From: Candidatus Heimdallarchaeota archaeon AB_125
Lineage (GTDB): Archaea > Asgardarchaeota > Heimdallarchaeia > Heimdallarchaeales > Heimdallarchaeaceae
NCBI GenBank assembly: GCA_001940755.1
Contig: MEHH01000142.1
Coordinates: 1 to 7,197, forward strand
DNA: 7,197 nucleotides
Direction of reading: 5' to 3'
Positions 1 to 5,827 of this stretch are shown piece after piece. Below the pieces are notes generated by a model, which did not search any database, was not told the origin of the DNA, and saw only the letters and a program-made list of their open reading frames with translations. Within the stretch, counting starts at the first letter, position 1, and each line of letters starts with the position of its first letter. A program made the translations under genes and the position numbers.

Positions 1-746
1 GTATTGTAACCATTAACCAATTTCCAAGTCTTAAGACCATATTTACCAAATTTCTGATGAACAAGTTGATGTGGGTATCTAGCTAAATCACCACAAGTAA
101 ATATTTTATCCTTACTGAATAATTCAGCACTTTTTTTGCCTACTCCAGGAATAATAGTAATTTTTAATGGCTTCATAAAATCAGCAATTTCAAGAGGTTT
201 TACAATTACTAAACCGTCTGGTTTATCAGTTTCAGAAGCAATCTTAGCAAGTATTTTAGTTGGAGCAATACCTATTGAACATGTTAATCGTTCTGTAGCA
301 AAAATGTCATCTTTCAGTTCAACAGCTAACCTTCTTGCTTCCTCGTAATCGGATACAATTTCTGTCAAATCAAGGTAAGCTTCATCATTCCCCGCTACTT
401 TCATTGTAGGTGAATAGTGATCAAGGATTCTCATAATACTTTTTGATACTTCATTATATAGCTTAAATGAACCTCTAACCATTGTTAAATGAGGGCACAA
501 TCTTAGAGCTTGATTTATTGGCATACCTGAATGAATGCCAAATTTTCTTGCTTCATAATTACAAGTACTTACAACACCTTGCTTTGTTTTTGGATTCCCC
601 CCTACAACAAGAGGTACATCAGCTAATTCAGGATTTTCTCTCATTTCTACAGCAGCAAAAAATGCATCTAAATCCATGTATAATAGTATGGAATCAAATG
701 TTTGCTCTTTTTCAGAGAAATAAACTTCTTGATTAGCAAGGGTCAT
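1..746 (-). CDS. dinB: DNA polymerase IV (Y-family, DinB/Dpo4-type), 3' part cut off by window edge
   Basis: Translesion DNA polymerase, expected to insert nucleotides opposite damaged template bases in the cytoplasm. The window holds residues 1-248; the little-finger domain and C-terminus (including any PCNA-binding peptide) lie beyond the left edge. The palm begins with the metal-binding loop MDLDAFFAAVE (D25, D27). F30 sits at the steric-gate position (Tyr12 in Dpo4, Phe13 in E. coli DinB). The fingers carry CNYEARKFGIHSGMP (62-76). The second catalytic pair is D121-E122 in GNDEAYLDL. The family block GIAPTKILAKIAS (about 159-171) and a thumb helix-hairpin-helix PGVGKKSAELF (200-210) follow. 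ATG at 746 is preferred because an in-frame TAA lies 12 bp upstream and a TATA-like box sits about 28 bp upstream. This gives about 17 more residues before the palm than E. coli DinB. Odd point: the usual S-I/L before DE is replaced by G119-N120. Family assignment is secure from the motifs. Confidence 0.96.
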   Translation of the reverse strand, partial: MTLANQEVYFSEKEQTFDSILLYMDLDAFFAAVEMRENPELADVPLVVGGNPKTKQGVVSTCNYEARKFGIHSGMPINQALRLCPHLTMVRGSFKLYNEVSKSIMRILDHYSPTMKVAGNDEAYLDLTEIVSDYEEARRLAVELKDDIFATERLTCSIGIAPTKILAKIASETDKPDGLVIVKPLEIADFMKPLKITIIPGVGKKSAELFSKDKIFTCGDLARYPHQLVHQKFGKYGLKTWKLVNGYN

Positions 747-770
747 ATTGTTGAATTAAGGTCTTTTGAA

Positions 771-778
771 TATAAAAA
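771..778 (-). promoter_or_regulatory. TATA-like box for dinB
   Basis: The minus strand reads TTTTTATA here, centred about 28 bp upstream of the dinB ATG at 746. That is the distance expected from an archaeal TATA box to the transcription start, so the mRNA would begin at or within a few bases of the start codon. No Shine-Dalgarno sequence is visible in the 25 bp before the ATG, which fits a leaderless transcript. The element directly abuts the T-tracts that follow the upstream gene. Confidence 0.5.
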
Positions 779-781
779 GTC

Positions 782-804
782 AAAAAAAATGAAAAAATGA
801 AAAA
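782..804 (-). terminator. Oligo-T terminator after the phospholipase-D-fold gene
   Basis: On the minus strand, starting five bases after the TAA stop at 811-809, there are three runs of 5, 6 and 8 T's separated by two or three bases. No GC-rich hairpin precedes them. Archaeal RNA polymerase is known to terminate at such T-runs. The position, directly after a stop and directly before the dinB TATA-like box, supports a transcript boundary between the two genes. Confidence 0.65.
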
Positions 805-808
805 GATG

Positions 809-2848
809 TTATCTTTTTCTTCTTAAAATTAATAATGCAAGTCCTATTATACCAATAATTGGTAAAACAAACGCATACGATGTGAAACCAGTGTTTGTAG
901 GTGATGTATAAACATAGACAACACCTGGGTTTGGAGTATCAACAATAAAATCAGTATTACAATTATTTGTATCCTCATCAGCTGGTTCTCTTTGTAGAGT
1001 CTCATCTGCACCTGTGGCTGCTCCAGACCAAGTTGTAACACCTGATACACTACCAGATCCCCAAGCAACAGCATCTTTAGTAACATCTGCAGGATCTTTC
1101 AGACTAACATCATCACCAGTATTGGCAAGTTGAATATCACCTAGATTATAATCAGCTGCTGGTGCAGTAACACCCAATGCAGTCATCTCGCTTAGGTAAA
1201 TTGTTTTATCATATGCAAAGATTAGTATGTCATCAGCATCTATCTGCGCTCCTTCTGGCATATTATAAGCACCTTCACTATCAGTCAACTCCCAGTTTTC
1301 AAGGTAAATATTGAAATCAAACGCATTGTAAAGTTCTACAAATTCACCCTCAGGTTCATCATCAGCATCATATCTTATTTCTGTGATAAGTAGTTTCCAA
1401 TCTGCTTCATTGATTATGTTGATCTTACTTGTAACTTCAATAGGATCACCCACAGTTGGCGTTCCTATAACCTTAACATTGTGAATTCCATCAGAGTAGG
1501 TACTTGTATCAACAATGAAACCTTCTATACCATCGGGATCTGTCCATGTATGAACAGATGAACCATCAATAAAGAGCTGACCTGATGTATAGGTGTTAAT
1601 TGCAAATGAAGCTTGGAAATTAAAGCTGCTAGTGGCTATACCTCCAACTAATGGAGATACTAGTGCAACTGGTGCTGCAAAACCTACAGGAGTTTCAGCA
1701 TTTGCCCAGTCATAATCAAATACTGTTTTGAAATAAGTTGCTACATTGGCACTCTTTACGACTGCTCCAGCCTCTCTGTTGTTTTCAAAAGAATTGTTAG
1801 ACCAATTAATACTTGAAACTTGAACAGTTTCACCGTCAACAGAGACATACTTGTTGTGGTTATGACCTAGTCCTTTGAAGAATTTGACTTGAGCCCCATT
1901 GTTAATTAATACCTCTGTAACATTTTCATTAGCTACTCCAGGTTCAGGAATTAGTACCCTAACAGAAACACCTCTTAATGCAGCATCAATGACATCATCT
2001 AGTACATCACAATCAAATTTCATATATTGAAGTTCTAAATCAATACTTGTAGTTGCAGATTGAATTAAGCTTGAAAGTAAATCATAGCTATTATCTGGTG
2101 AGAAAATTGGAGTTACTTCTGCATATCCTACGAATGTAGATGGAGAAAATGGATGTTCATAAGTCCCACTTGTTTCAGGAGATTGAAGATCTCCAGGATT
2201 AACAATTGTTGAATACGGTGTTGAAATCAATCCATCATCTGTGAAAACACCTTCGTAATATGCAGCAATAGAAGCATCATTAAACAGAAGACCCATTTCT
2301 CTATTGGTTCTTGCTGCTGGAGATTCAGGAATACTGGAAGGAGCCCAGTTACCTGAATAAACATAAGTTTCTTGTGTATCAACTATCCAAAATTTTGCAT
2401 GTGTAAAAGTAAAGGAACTACTTGTCCAGTAAACATCTATTCCTGCAGCATCTAGTTGGATAGCAGCTCTTTCTGTATAGTCGTCTTCATAACTGTTTAC
2501 ACGATCATCTGAAAGCTGAACAACGACATCTACTCCTCTTCCTTTTGCTAATATCAACTCATCTACTAAAGATTGACTCGACAATGTATAAACCTCTAGA
2601 TAGAAAGTGTCCTGAGCATTCTTGATAGAATTCAAAACAATCTCATGAGCATTGTCTGGACCAACGAATGTAGTAATGTTGGTTACTCCAGAGAATGTAG
2701 TTGTAGTAATAGCATCCCAAGATATATCTCTAGGATCATTAGTAAAATTTGACGCAGCAGTTACTTTTTGATTTATGCTTAAAGGAATAAATACCGAGAA
2801 AAGTAGCGACAAAATTACTATAAAGATTATTTGATTTTTTCTAATCAT
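809..2848 (-). CDS. Secreted, membrane-anchored phospholipase-D-fold protein with lamin-tail-like domain
   Basis: Predicted to be exported and anchored outside the cell (679 aa from ATG 2848; positions below use that start). Residues 1-33 form a signal peptide: MIRKNQ, a hydrophobic stretch, then a cleavage-like VTAA. Two complete HKD motifs follow, H150-x-K152-x4-D157 (HAKFWIVD) and H331-x-K333-x4-D338 (HNKYVSVD). Each is followed by an Asn-Trp segment and an N-R-E triplet (NREMG, NREAG), as in the phospholipase D/nuclease superfamily. One chain therefore carries a full two-half active site. Residues about 390-480 look like an Ig-like beta domain. Residues about 484-625 (starting LLITEIRYD, with GEFVELYN) resemble a lamin tail domain. 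A hydrophobic helix at about 657-675 followed by RRKR is the C-terminal anchor, possibly a sorting signal. A TTG 16 codons upstream (2896) is in frame, but ATG 2848 gives a proper signal peptide and correct TATA spacing. The substrate (DNA, RNA, lipid or polymer) cannot be told from sequence. Confidence 0.87.
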   Translation of the reverse strand: MIRKNQIIFIVILSLLFSVFIPLSINQKVTAASNFTNDPRDISWDAITTTTFSGVTNITTFVGPDNAHEIVLNSIKNAQDTFYLEVYTLSSQSLVDELILAKGRGVDVVVQLSDDRVNSYEDDYTERAAIQLDAAGIDVYWTSSSFTFTHAKFWIVDTQETYVYSGNWAPSSIPESPAARTNREMGLLFNDASIAAYYEGVFTDDGLISTPYSTIVNPGDLQSPETSGTYEHPFSPSTFVGYAEVTPIFSPDNSYDLLSSLIQSATTSIDLELQYMKFDCDVLDDVIDAALRGVSVRVLIPEPGVANENVTEVLINNGAQVKFFKGLGHNHNKYVSVDGETVQVSSINWSNNSFENNREAGAVVKSANVATYFKTVFDYDWANAETPVGFAAPVALVSPLVGGIATSSFNFQASFAINTYTSGQLFIDGSSVHTWTDPDGIEGFIVDTSTYSDGIHNVKVIGTPTVGDPIEVTSKINIINEADWKLLITEIRYDADDEPEGEFVELYNAFDFNIYLENWELTDSEGAYNMPEGAQIDADDILIFAYDKTIYLSEMTALGVTAPAADYNLGDIQLANTGDDVSLKDPADVTKDAVAWGSGSVSGVTTWSGAATGADETLQREPADEDTNNCNTDFIVDTPNPGVVYVYTSPTNTGFTSYAFVLPIIGIIGLALLILRRKR

Positions 2849-2870
2849 AATTATACATACAGATAATACT

Positions 2871-2880
2871 AAATAAATAT
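2871..2880 (-). promoter_or_regulatory. TATA-like box for the phospholipase-D-fold gene
   Basis: The minus strand reads ATATTTATTT, centred about 27 bp upstream of ATG 2848. This places the expected transcription start at the ATG itself and argues against the upstream in-frame TTG at 2896, which would lie upstream of the promoter element. No Shine-Dalgarno sequence is seen. Confidence 0.45.
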
Positions 2881-2890
2881 GTATCGTCTG

Positions 2891-2900
2891 AAACAAAAAA
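2891..2900 (-). terminator. T-run terminator after the ParB-HTH-like gene
   Basis: The minus strand has six T's, a G, then three T's, beginning four bases after the TAG stop at 2907-2905 and just ahead of the next gene's TATA-like box. It fits an archaeal hairpin-less terminator, though a single run may allow read-through. Confidence 0.4.
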
Positions 2901-2904
2901 CATT

Positions 2905-3357
2905 CTACAGACGTTCTAAAATCATATTTGCTTTCTTTACTTCTTCTGCAATATCTGGTTTTCTTGAAGCCATTTTAATAAATCTAGTATACTGATTTAA
3001 ATCCCTTTCAGATATACCAAAGGTTTGGATAACTTCTTCTTTTGTAATCTGCTGATTCTGAGGAAGTTCTAGTAATTCTATAGCAAATTCAAGAGGTGAC
3101 ATTTTTTGATCCACAATTTCTTGAGGTTCTCCCCAGAAGGAATTTAAGTATGTTAAATCCTCATTTGTAGCTCCCCAAACATAAACAAACTTCTTGTTGT
3201 CTTTTATCTTTTCTGAAATTTTAATTTCTGATTTGACGAAAATGAAATGCCCTGGACCTTCATCATGTTCCAGAACTCTAGCACCATATTTCTGTGCTAT
3301 AACTTCTAGTTGATTGAGAAAATCACTGGCATTCTTTATTTCATAAATAATCTTCAT
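2905..3357 (-). CDS. Small protein with ParB/KorB-like helix-turn-helix C-terminal half
   Basis: A 150-residue soluble protein that I do not recognise as a named family. Residues about 86-150 follow the pattern of the ParB/KorB helix-turn-helix region: a SPLEFA helix, then ITKEEVIQTFGISERDLNQY, where TKEEVIQTFGIS resembles the first HTH helix and turn, then RFIKMASRKPDIAEEVKKA, comparable to the LRLLKLPxxIxexVxxG segment of ParB. Residues 1-80 (start MKIIYEIKNASDF, with GPGHFIFV and KFVYVWG) look like a small alpha/beta domain of unknown role. They lack the ParB N-terminal signature GxRRxRA, so this is not a full partition protein. No membrane segment is seen. ATG 3357 is chosen over an in-frame TTG at 3402 because a TATA-like element sits about 26 bp upstream of it. 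It may bind DNA, but this is inferred from a weak pattern match. It lies 57 bp after the helicase gene and 56 bp before the secreted protein gene. Confidence 0.75.
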   Translation of the reverse strand: MKIIYEIKNASDFLNQLEVIAQKYGARVLEHDEGPGHFIFVKSEIKISEKIKDNKKFVYVWGATNEDLTYLNSFWGEPQEIVDQKMSPLEFAIELLELPQNQQITKEEVIQTFGISERDLNQYTRFIKMASRKPDIAEEVKKANMILERL

Positions 3358-3379
3358 AGTTACAACAATGAAGTGAATC

Positions 3380-3385
3380 TTAAAA
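3380..3385 (-). promoter_or_regulatory. Weak TATA-like element for the ParB-HTH-like gene
   Basis: The minus strand reads TTTTAA, centred about 26 bp upstream of ATG 3357. It is a poor match to a full archaeal TATA box, but the position is right for a leaderless transcript. Only a five-T run (3401-3405) separates it from the helicase stop, so read-through from the helicase gene is also possible. Confidence 0.3.
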
Positions 3386-3414
3386 CATTTTCTTATTTTC
3401 AAAAAGAATCAGAA

Positions 3415-5508
3415 TTAGTTCCCATGAAATTCATAGAACTTGTTTAGTTTTTCCTCTATGATCTTTTTCTCTGGTTGAACAAGATGTAAATTCTCTTTTA
3501 GCCACACAGGAAGATGTTTCTTGTAATAATGTCTTGCGAACCGATAATCCATTAGAATAATTGCTGCATAGTCCTCTAAACTGCGTATCGGTCGTCCTGC
3601 TGCTTGAGAAGCTCTAGTGATAGCTGGAATATTATACCCAAATTCCCTTCCTTTTGTTGGAAATTGTTTTTCCAAATAATCTATACTTGCTTTAACTGTT
3701 GGAATTGGTTTAGCGTAAGGTATACCTATAACAATTACGCTTTCCATTTCGCTTGCTGGATAGTCACTTCCTTCTGAAGATCTTCCCCCTAGAACAGAGA
3801 TTAATACACCTCCCTTCTTCCTAGATTCGTTTTTAAAATCTTGAACCAATTTATCATTCTCTCGTGATGACATCCCTTTGTGTGCAACAAAAAGAGGTTT
3901 TGAAATAGCTCTTTCCAAACCAGTATCAAGAATACTTTTCATTATAGCATAACTTGCGCAGAAAATACCTACGTTCTTGGGTGTTGATTCAACTACTTCT
4001 GAGATTACTTCTAACATAGTAATAAATGTAGCAGGAATTCGGTCTTCGAGTTTTGATGAAACCTTATCAATAACCAATGTAACATGATTTTCTTTGTTGT
4101 AGGGAGAAGGTAAACTGAGATTTCTTAGATTCTCATCTGGTATTCCAATCAATGATGTATAGGCTTCAATTGGATCTAAAGTTCCAGATAGCGAAACTGT
4201 CATATGGACTTTTTCAAGAATTTCTCCAGTTATTGTTCTAGGATCAAGAGATTGTGTCAACAATTTTGGAACAATGTTTCCAGCTTTCGACTCTGTTTTC
4301 AGAATGAAGTTTGCGAAATCATCTCTCCCCTTAGTTTGAGTAAGCTGTTTAAGATAAGAAACAACGGATGATGTGTAGGAGAGAGGAGTTTTGTTCTGTT
4401 TAGTCTGTATTTCCTTTACAAAATCAGCAAGTCTTTCAAGGGATTTCAGGAAATTTTCATCAATTTTCTGATTTGCTCTTTTCTCTACTTTTTTGATAAA
4501 ATCTTCAGGATCAAATACAATTTCTTCATTTACTTCCATGGAAGAACTTTCATCGATAAGAATTGCAGATAGAGCTTCAAGTAAGTCATAAACTTCTCCC
4601 ATTTTGTATTTCATAGCTTCGGATTGTGCATTTTCAATACTGAAGTTTGATAGAGTGCTGCTACTTATGTCAACAGCTGTTGAAGGTAAGTTATGAGCTT
4701 CATCAATTACAAGAATAATATCCTTCATTTCTTTATCCAGATTCAATAGGAAATTCATTTGTATACTTGGGTTGAATATATGTTGATAACTAACTGCAAC
4801 AACATCAACATTTGGTATGATTTTCTTTGAAATCTCATAAGGACATACTTCCAAAGATTTTCCAATTTTAAAAATCTCCAAACTGTCTAGGACTTTCATT
4901 TTAGTTATTTCATCAACCTTATTTCTGATATCCTCTTTAACAAGATTGGAGAAATATTTGCACTTATTTTCCTTTTTTAGATATCTACAGATATCTGCTG
5001 CATTGCCAGCATCCAATGCAAATTTCTGAATAATCGGATGTAAACATAATTCTTTTCTTCCTCTCAGAGCTATTCCAGAAATTGGTTTGAGTTGTTTAAT
5101 CATCTTTAATTCCTCTATAACTCTGCTCATTTGTTGATGAGTTCTGCAACAATAAACAATTGTTTTCTTTTTTTCTAAACAGAGAGGGAGTAAAGCAGTT
5201 AACACAGCAATAGTTTTACCTACACCATTTGCAGCTTGAATTACTACATGTTTTTGAGTTGTATTTTCCTCAGAAATCAACTCGATAATTTGAGTCTGAA
5301 GAGTTCTAATCTCAAGGTATGGAAAATATTCTTCCCACTCTTCAGTTGTGTTTGTTCGTTTATGAACTACTGGTTGAGCTGGTTTGTTAAGAGGTGCATC
5401 ACATTTGGTACACATTCCATTTTCAATGTTTGATGGGATAATCTTTCCACATTGGGAACAGAAAATATAGTCATCCACTCCAGGTTCACTCGAATTCTGA
5501 TTACTCAT
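3415..5508 (-). CDS. XPD/Rad3-family Fe-S DNA helicase with N-terminal zinc ribbon
   Basis: Superfamily 2 ATP-dependent 5'-3' DNA helicase of the XPD/Rad3/DinG group, 697 aa, with a probable role in DNA repair. Residues 15-40 form a zinc ribbon with C17-x2-C20 and C33-x2-C36. Walker A is AANGVGKT (92-99). The Fe-S ligands are C155, C174, C183 and C222; the first lies in GRKELCLHP, very like XPD's SRKNLCIHP. SYQHIFNPSI (240-249) precedes the DEAH box at 269-272. A poorly conserved arch-like insert spans about 280-420. SGTL is at 441-444, GGRSSEGSDYP (574-584) corresponds to motif V, and QAAGRPIR (635-642) is motif VI, followed by DYAAIILMDYRFAR. All catalytic motifs look intact. Archaeal XPD proteins usually have about 550-650 residues and start near the Q-motif region, so the zinc ribbon is additional. 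The start is ATG 5508, with a TATA box about 33 bp upstream. The DinG subfamily is an alternative, but the motifs fit XPD better. I leave the symbol empty because the ribbon may mark a paralogue. Confidence 0.93.
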   Translation of the reverse strand: MSNQNSSEPGVDDYIFCSQCGKIIPSNIENGMCTKCDAPLNKPAQPVVHKRTNTTEEWEEYFPYLEIRTLQTQIIELISEENTTQKHVVIQAANGVGKTIAVLTALLPLCLEKKKTIVYCCRTHQQMSRVIEELKMIKQLKPISGIALRGRKELCLHPIIQKFALDAGNAADICRYLKKENKCKYFSNLVKEDIRNKVDEITKMKVLDSLEIFKIGKSLEVCPYEISKKIIPNVDVVAVSYQHIFNPSIQMNFLLNLDKEMKDIILVIDEAHNLPSTAVDISSSTLSNFSIENAQSEAMKYKMGEVYDLLEALSAILIDESSSMEVNEEIVFDPEDFIKKVEKRANQKIDENFLKSLERLADFVKEIQTKQNKTPLSYTSSVVSYLKQLTQTKGRDDFANFILKTESKAGNIVPKLLTQSLDPRTITGEILEKVHMTVSLSGTLDPIEAYTSLIGIPDENLRNLSLPSPYNKENHVTLVIDKVSSKLEDRIPATFITMLEVISEVVESTPKNVGIFCASYAIMKSILDTGLERAISKPLFVAHKGMSSRENDKLVQDFKNESRKKGGVLISVLGGRSSEGSDYPASEMESVIVIGIPYAKPIPTVKASIDYLEKQFPTKGREFGYNIPAITRASQAAGRPIRSLEDYAAIILMDYRFARHYYKKHLPVWLKENLHLVQPEKKIIEEKLNKFYEFHGN

Positions 5509-5536
5509 AAGTGTCTTTGTGTTGTTTCTTTGAGTC

Positions 5537-5545
5537 CATATAAGC
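5537..5545 (-). promoter_or_regulatory. TATA box for the helicase gene
   Basis: The minus strand reads GCTTATATG, preceded by purine-rich AAA that could serve as a BRE. Its centre lies about 33 bp upstream of ATG 5508, so transcription would start roughly 5-8 bases before the ATG. No clear Shine-Dalgarno sequence lies between. Confidence 0.55.
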
Positions 5546-5631
5546 TTTATTGCATGAATAGATGGTGAAAAAAGCGATTTTGATTTGATTAATTTTCATT
5601 TTTCTTTCAAAGTTACAGTTTTTTAGAAGAT

Positions 5632-5668
5632 TATATTAATAAATATCCTTGTGAATTATATATTAATA
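5632..5668. repeat. 10-bp direct repeat TATATTAATA, two copies
   Basis: Identical copies of TATATTAATA lie at 5632-5641 and 5659-5668, 27 bp apart start to start. The motif is itself TATA-like, so the copies could be alternative promoter elements for the rightward gene or regulator sites. In such AT-rich DNA a chance repeat is quite possible. Confidence 0.4.
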
Positions 5669-5708
5669 CCTCTAAAACTAGACTAGTAATCAGTAAAAGC
5701 TAGCAATG

Positions 5709-5716
5709 TATAAATA
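5709..5716 (+). promoter_or_regulatory. Strong TATA box for the TPR gene
   Basis: TATAAATA is a near-consensus archaeal TATA box and the best rightward match between 5509 and 5827. Transcription would be expected to start about 25 bp downstream, near 5738, leaving a leader of about 90 nt before ATG 5828. No comparable TATA element sits 25-30 bp before the ATG, so this gene is unlikely to be leaderless from a closer promoter. Confidence 0.55.
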
Positions 5717-5745
5717 TGAGATGTATTGGAAATCTATTCGACAGA

Positions 5746-5762
5746 ATTAGTTTAAACCTAAT
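5746..5762. repeat. Imperfect palindrome ATTAG-TTTAAAC-CTAAT
   Basis: The five-base arms ATTAG and CTAAT flank a loop that is itself nearly palindromic (TTTAAAC). Adding one G would make an 18-bp perfect palindrome. It lies just downstream of the expected transcription start. As DNA it could be an operator for a dimeric regulator that blocks transcription; as RNA it could be a hairpin at the 5' end of the leader. Confidence 0.45.
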
Positions 5763-5769
5763 ACAAACC

Positions 5770-5820
5770 TCTGGTTGGGGTCATTAACAACATAGGGGTA
5801 GAGCAACAGTCTGGTTTGGG
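5770..5820 (+). repeat. 11-bp direct repeat spaced 40 bp in the leader
   Basis: TCTGGTTGGGG (5770-5780) and TCTGGTTTGGG (5810-5820) differ at one of eleven positions and start exactly 40 bp apart, close to four helical turns of DNA. The second copy ends seven bases before ATG 5828. They could be paired protein sites on DNA or RNA, or the two competing strands of a leader switch. Confidence 0.5.
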
Positions 5821-5827
5821 AAGCTAA

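Larger units (their letters stand above)
5509..5827. other. Divergent intergenic region with promoters and a leader
   Basis: This stretch separates the helicase gene (leftward) from the TPR gene (rightward). From left to right it holds the helicase promoter, a very AT-rich part (about 5570-5700) with no supportable gene, a rightward TATA box at 5709-5716, and a leader with an imperfect palindrome and a G-rich repeat pair. I looked for a tRNA (D-arm and T-arm consensus) and for C/D-box guide RNA motifs on both strands and found none. Confidence 0.7.
5738..5827 (+). promoter_or_regulatory. Predicted structured 5' leader of the TPR gene
   Basis: The transcript predicted from the TATA box at 5709 would carry about 90 nt before the start codon, whereas the minus-strand genes appear leaderless or nearly so. 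From about 5766 the leader is roughly half G+C, clearly richer than the DNA around it. It can form a terminal hairpin (ATTAG 5746-5750 with CTAAT 5758-5762). It then offers two exclusive pairings of one segment: AACC 5766-5769 with the adjacent GGTT 5773-5776, or CAAACC 5764-5769 with GGTTTG 5813-5818, which ends ten bases before the ATG. A GTTG/CAAC pairing (5774-5777 with 5788-5791) is compatible with the long-range form. This could be a cis-regulatory element or a separate small RNA. I do not recognise a known riboswitch class. Confidence 0.4.

Noticed and set aside
482..736. Plus-strand open frame opposite the DinB coding region (also 136-348).
   Set aside because: The minus-strand frame encodes clear DinB motifs through this whole stretch. 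The plus-strand products are unlike any family and have no promoter or ribosome-binding site.
847..1086. Second minus-strand open frame overlapping the end of the phospholipase-D-fold gene.
   Set aside because: It lies in another frame inside the lamin-tail and anchor region. Its product is a low-complexity Leu/Gln-rich sequence typical of a shifted frame.
2849..2896. In-frame TTG start at 2896 adding 16 residues to the phospholipase-D-fold protein.
   Set aside because: It lies upstream of the TATA-like box at 2871-2880 and would put a second hydrophobic stretch before the signal peptide; ATG 2848 fits both promoter and signal peptide.
3358..3402. In-frame TTG start at 3402 adding 15 residues to the ParB-HTH-like protein.
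   Set aside because: It lies upstream of the TATA-like element at 3380-3385, and ATG 3357 has the better spacing; no ribosome-binding site supports the TTG.
5716..5787. Short plus-strand reading frame of 23 codons overlapping the leader, and a 14-codon one starting at 5706.
   Set aside because: Both start upstream of or at the expected transcription start of the best promoter. They have no ribosome-binding site and the peptides have no recognisable character.
5777..5820. Possible G-quadruplex from the runs GGGG, GGGG and GGG.
   Set aside because: Only three runs of three or more G's are present, with loops of 14 or more bases; a stable intramolecular quadruplex is unlikely.
5790..5822. A stretch resembling a tRNA D-arm (ATAGGGGTAGAGCA) upstream of the TPR gene.
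   Set aside because: The D-stem partner is missing, no anticodon stem can be formed, and no T-arm consensus follows within tRNA distance, so no tRNA can be supported.
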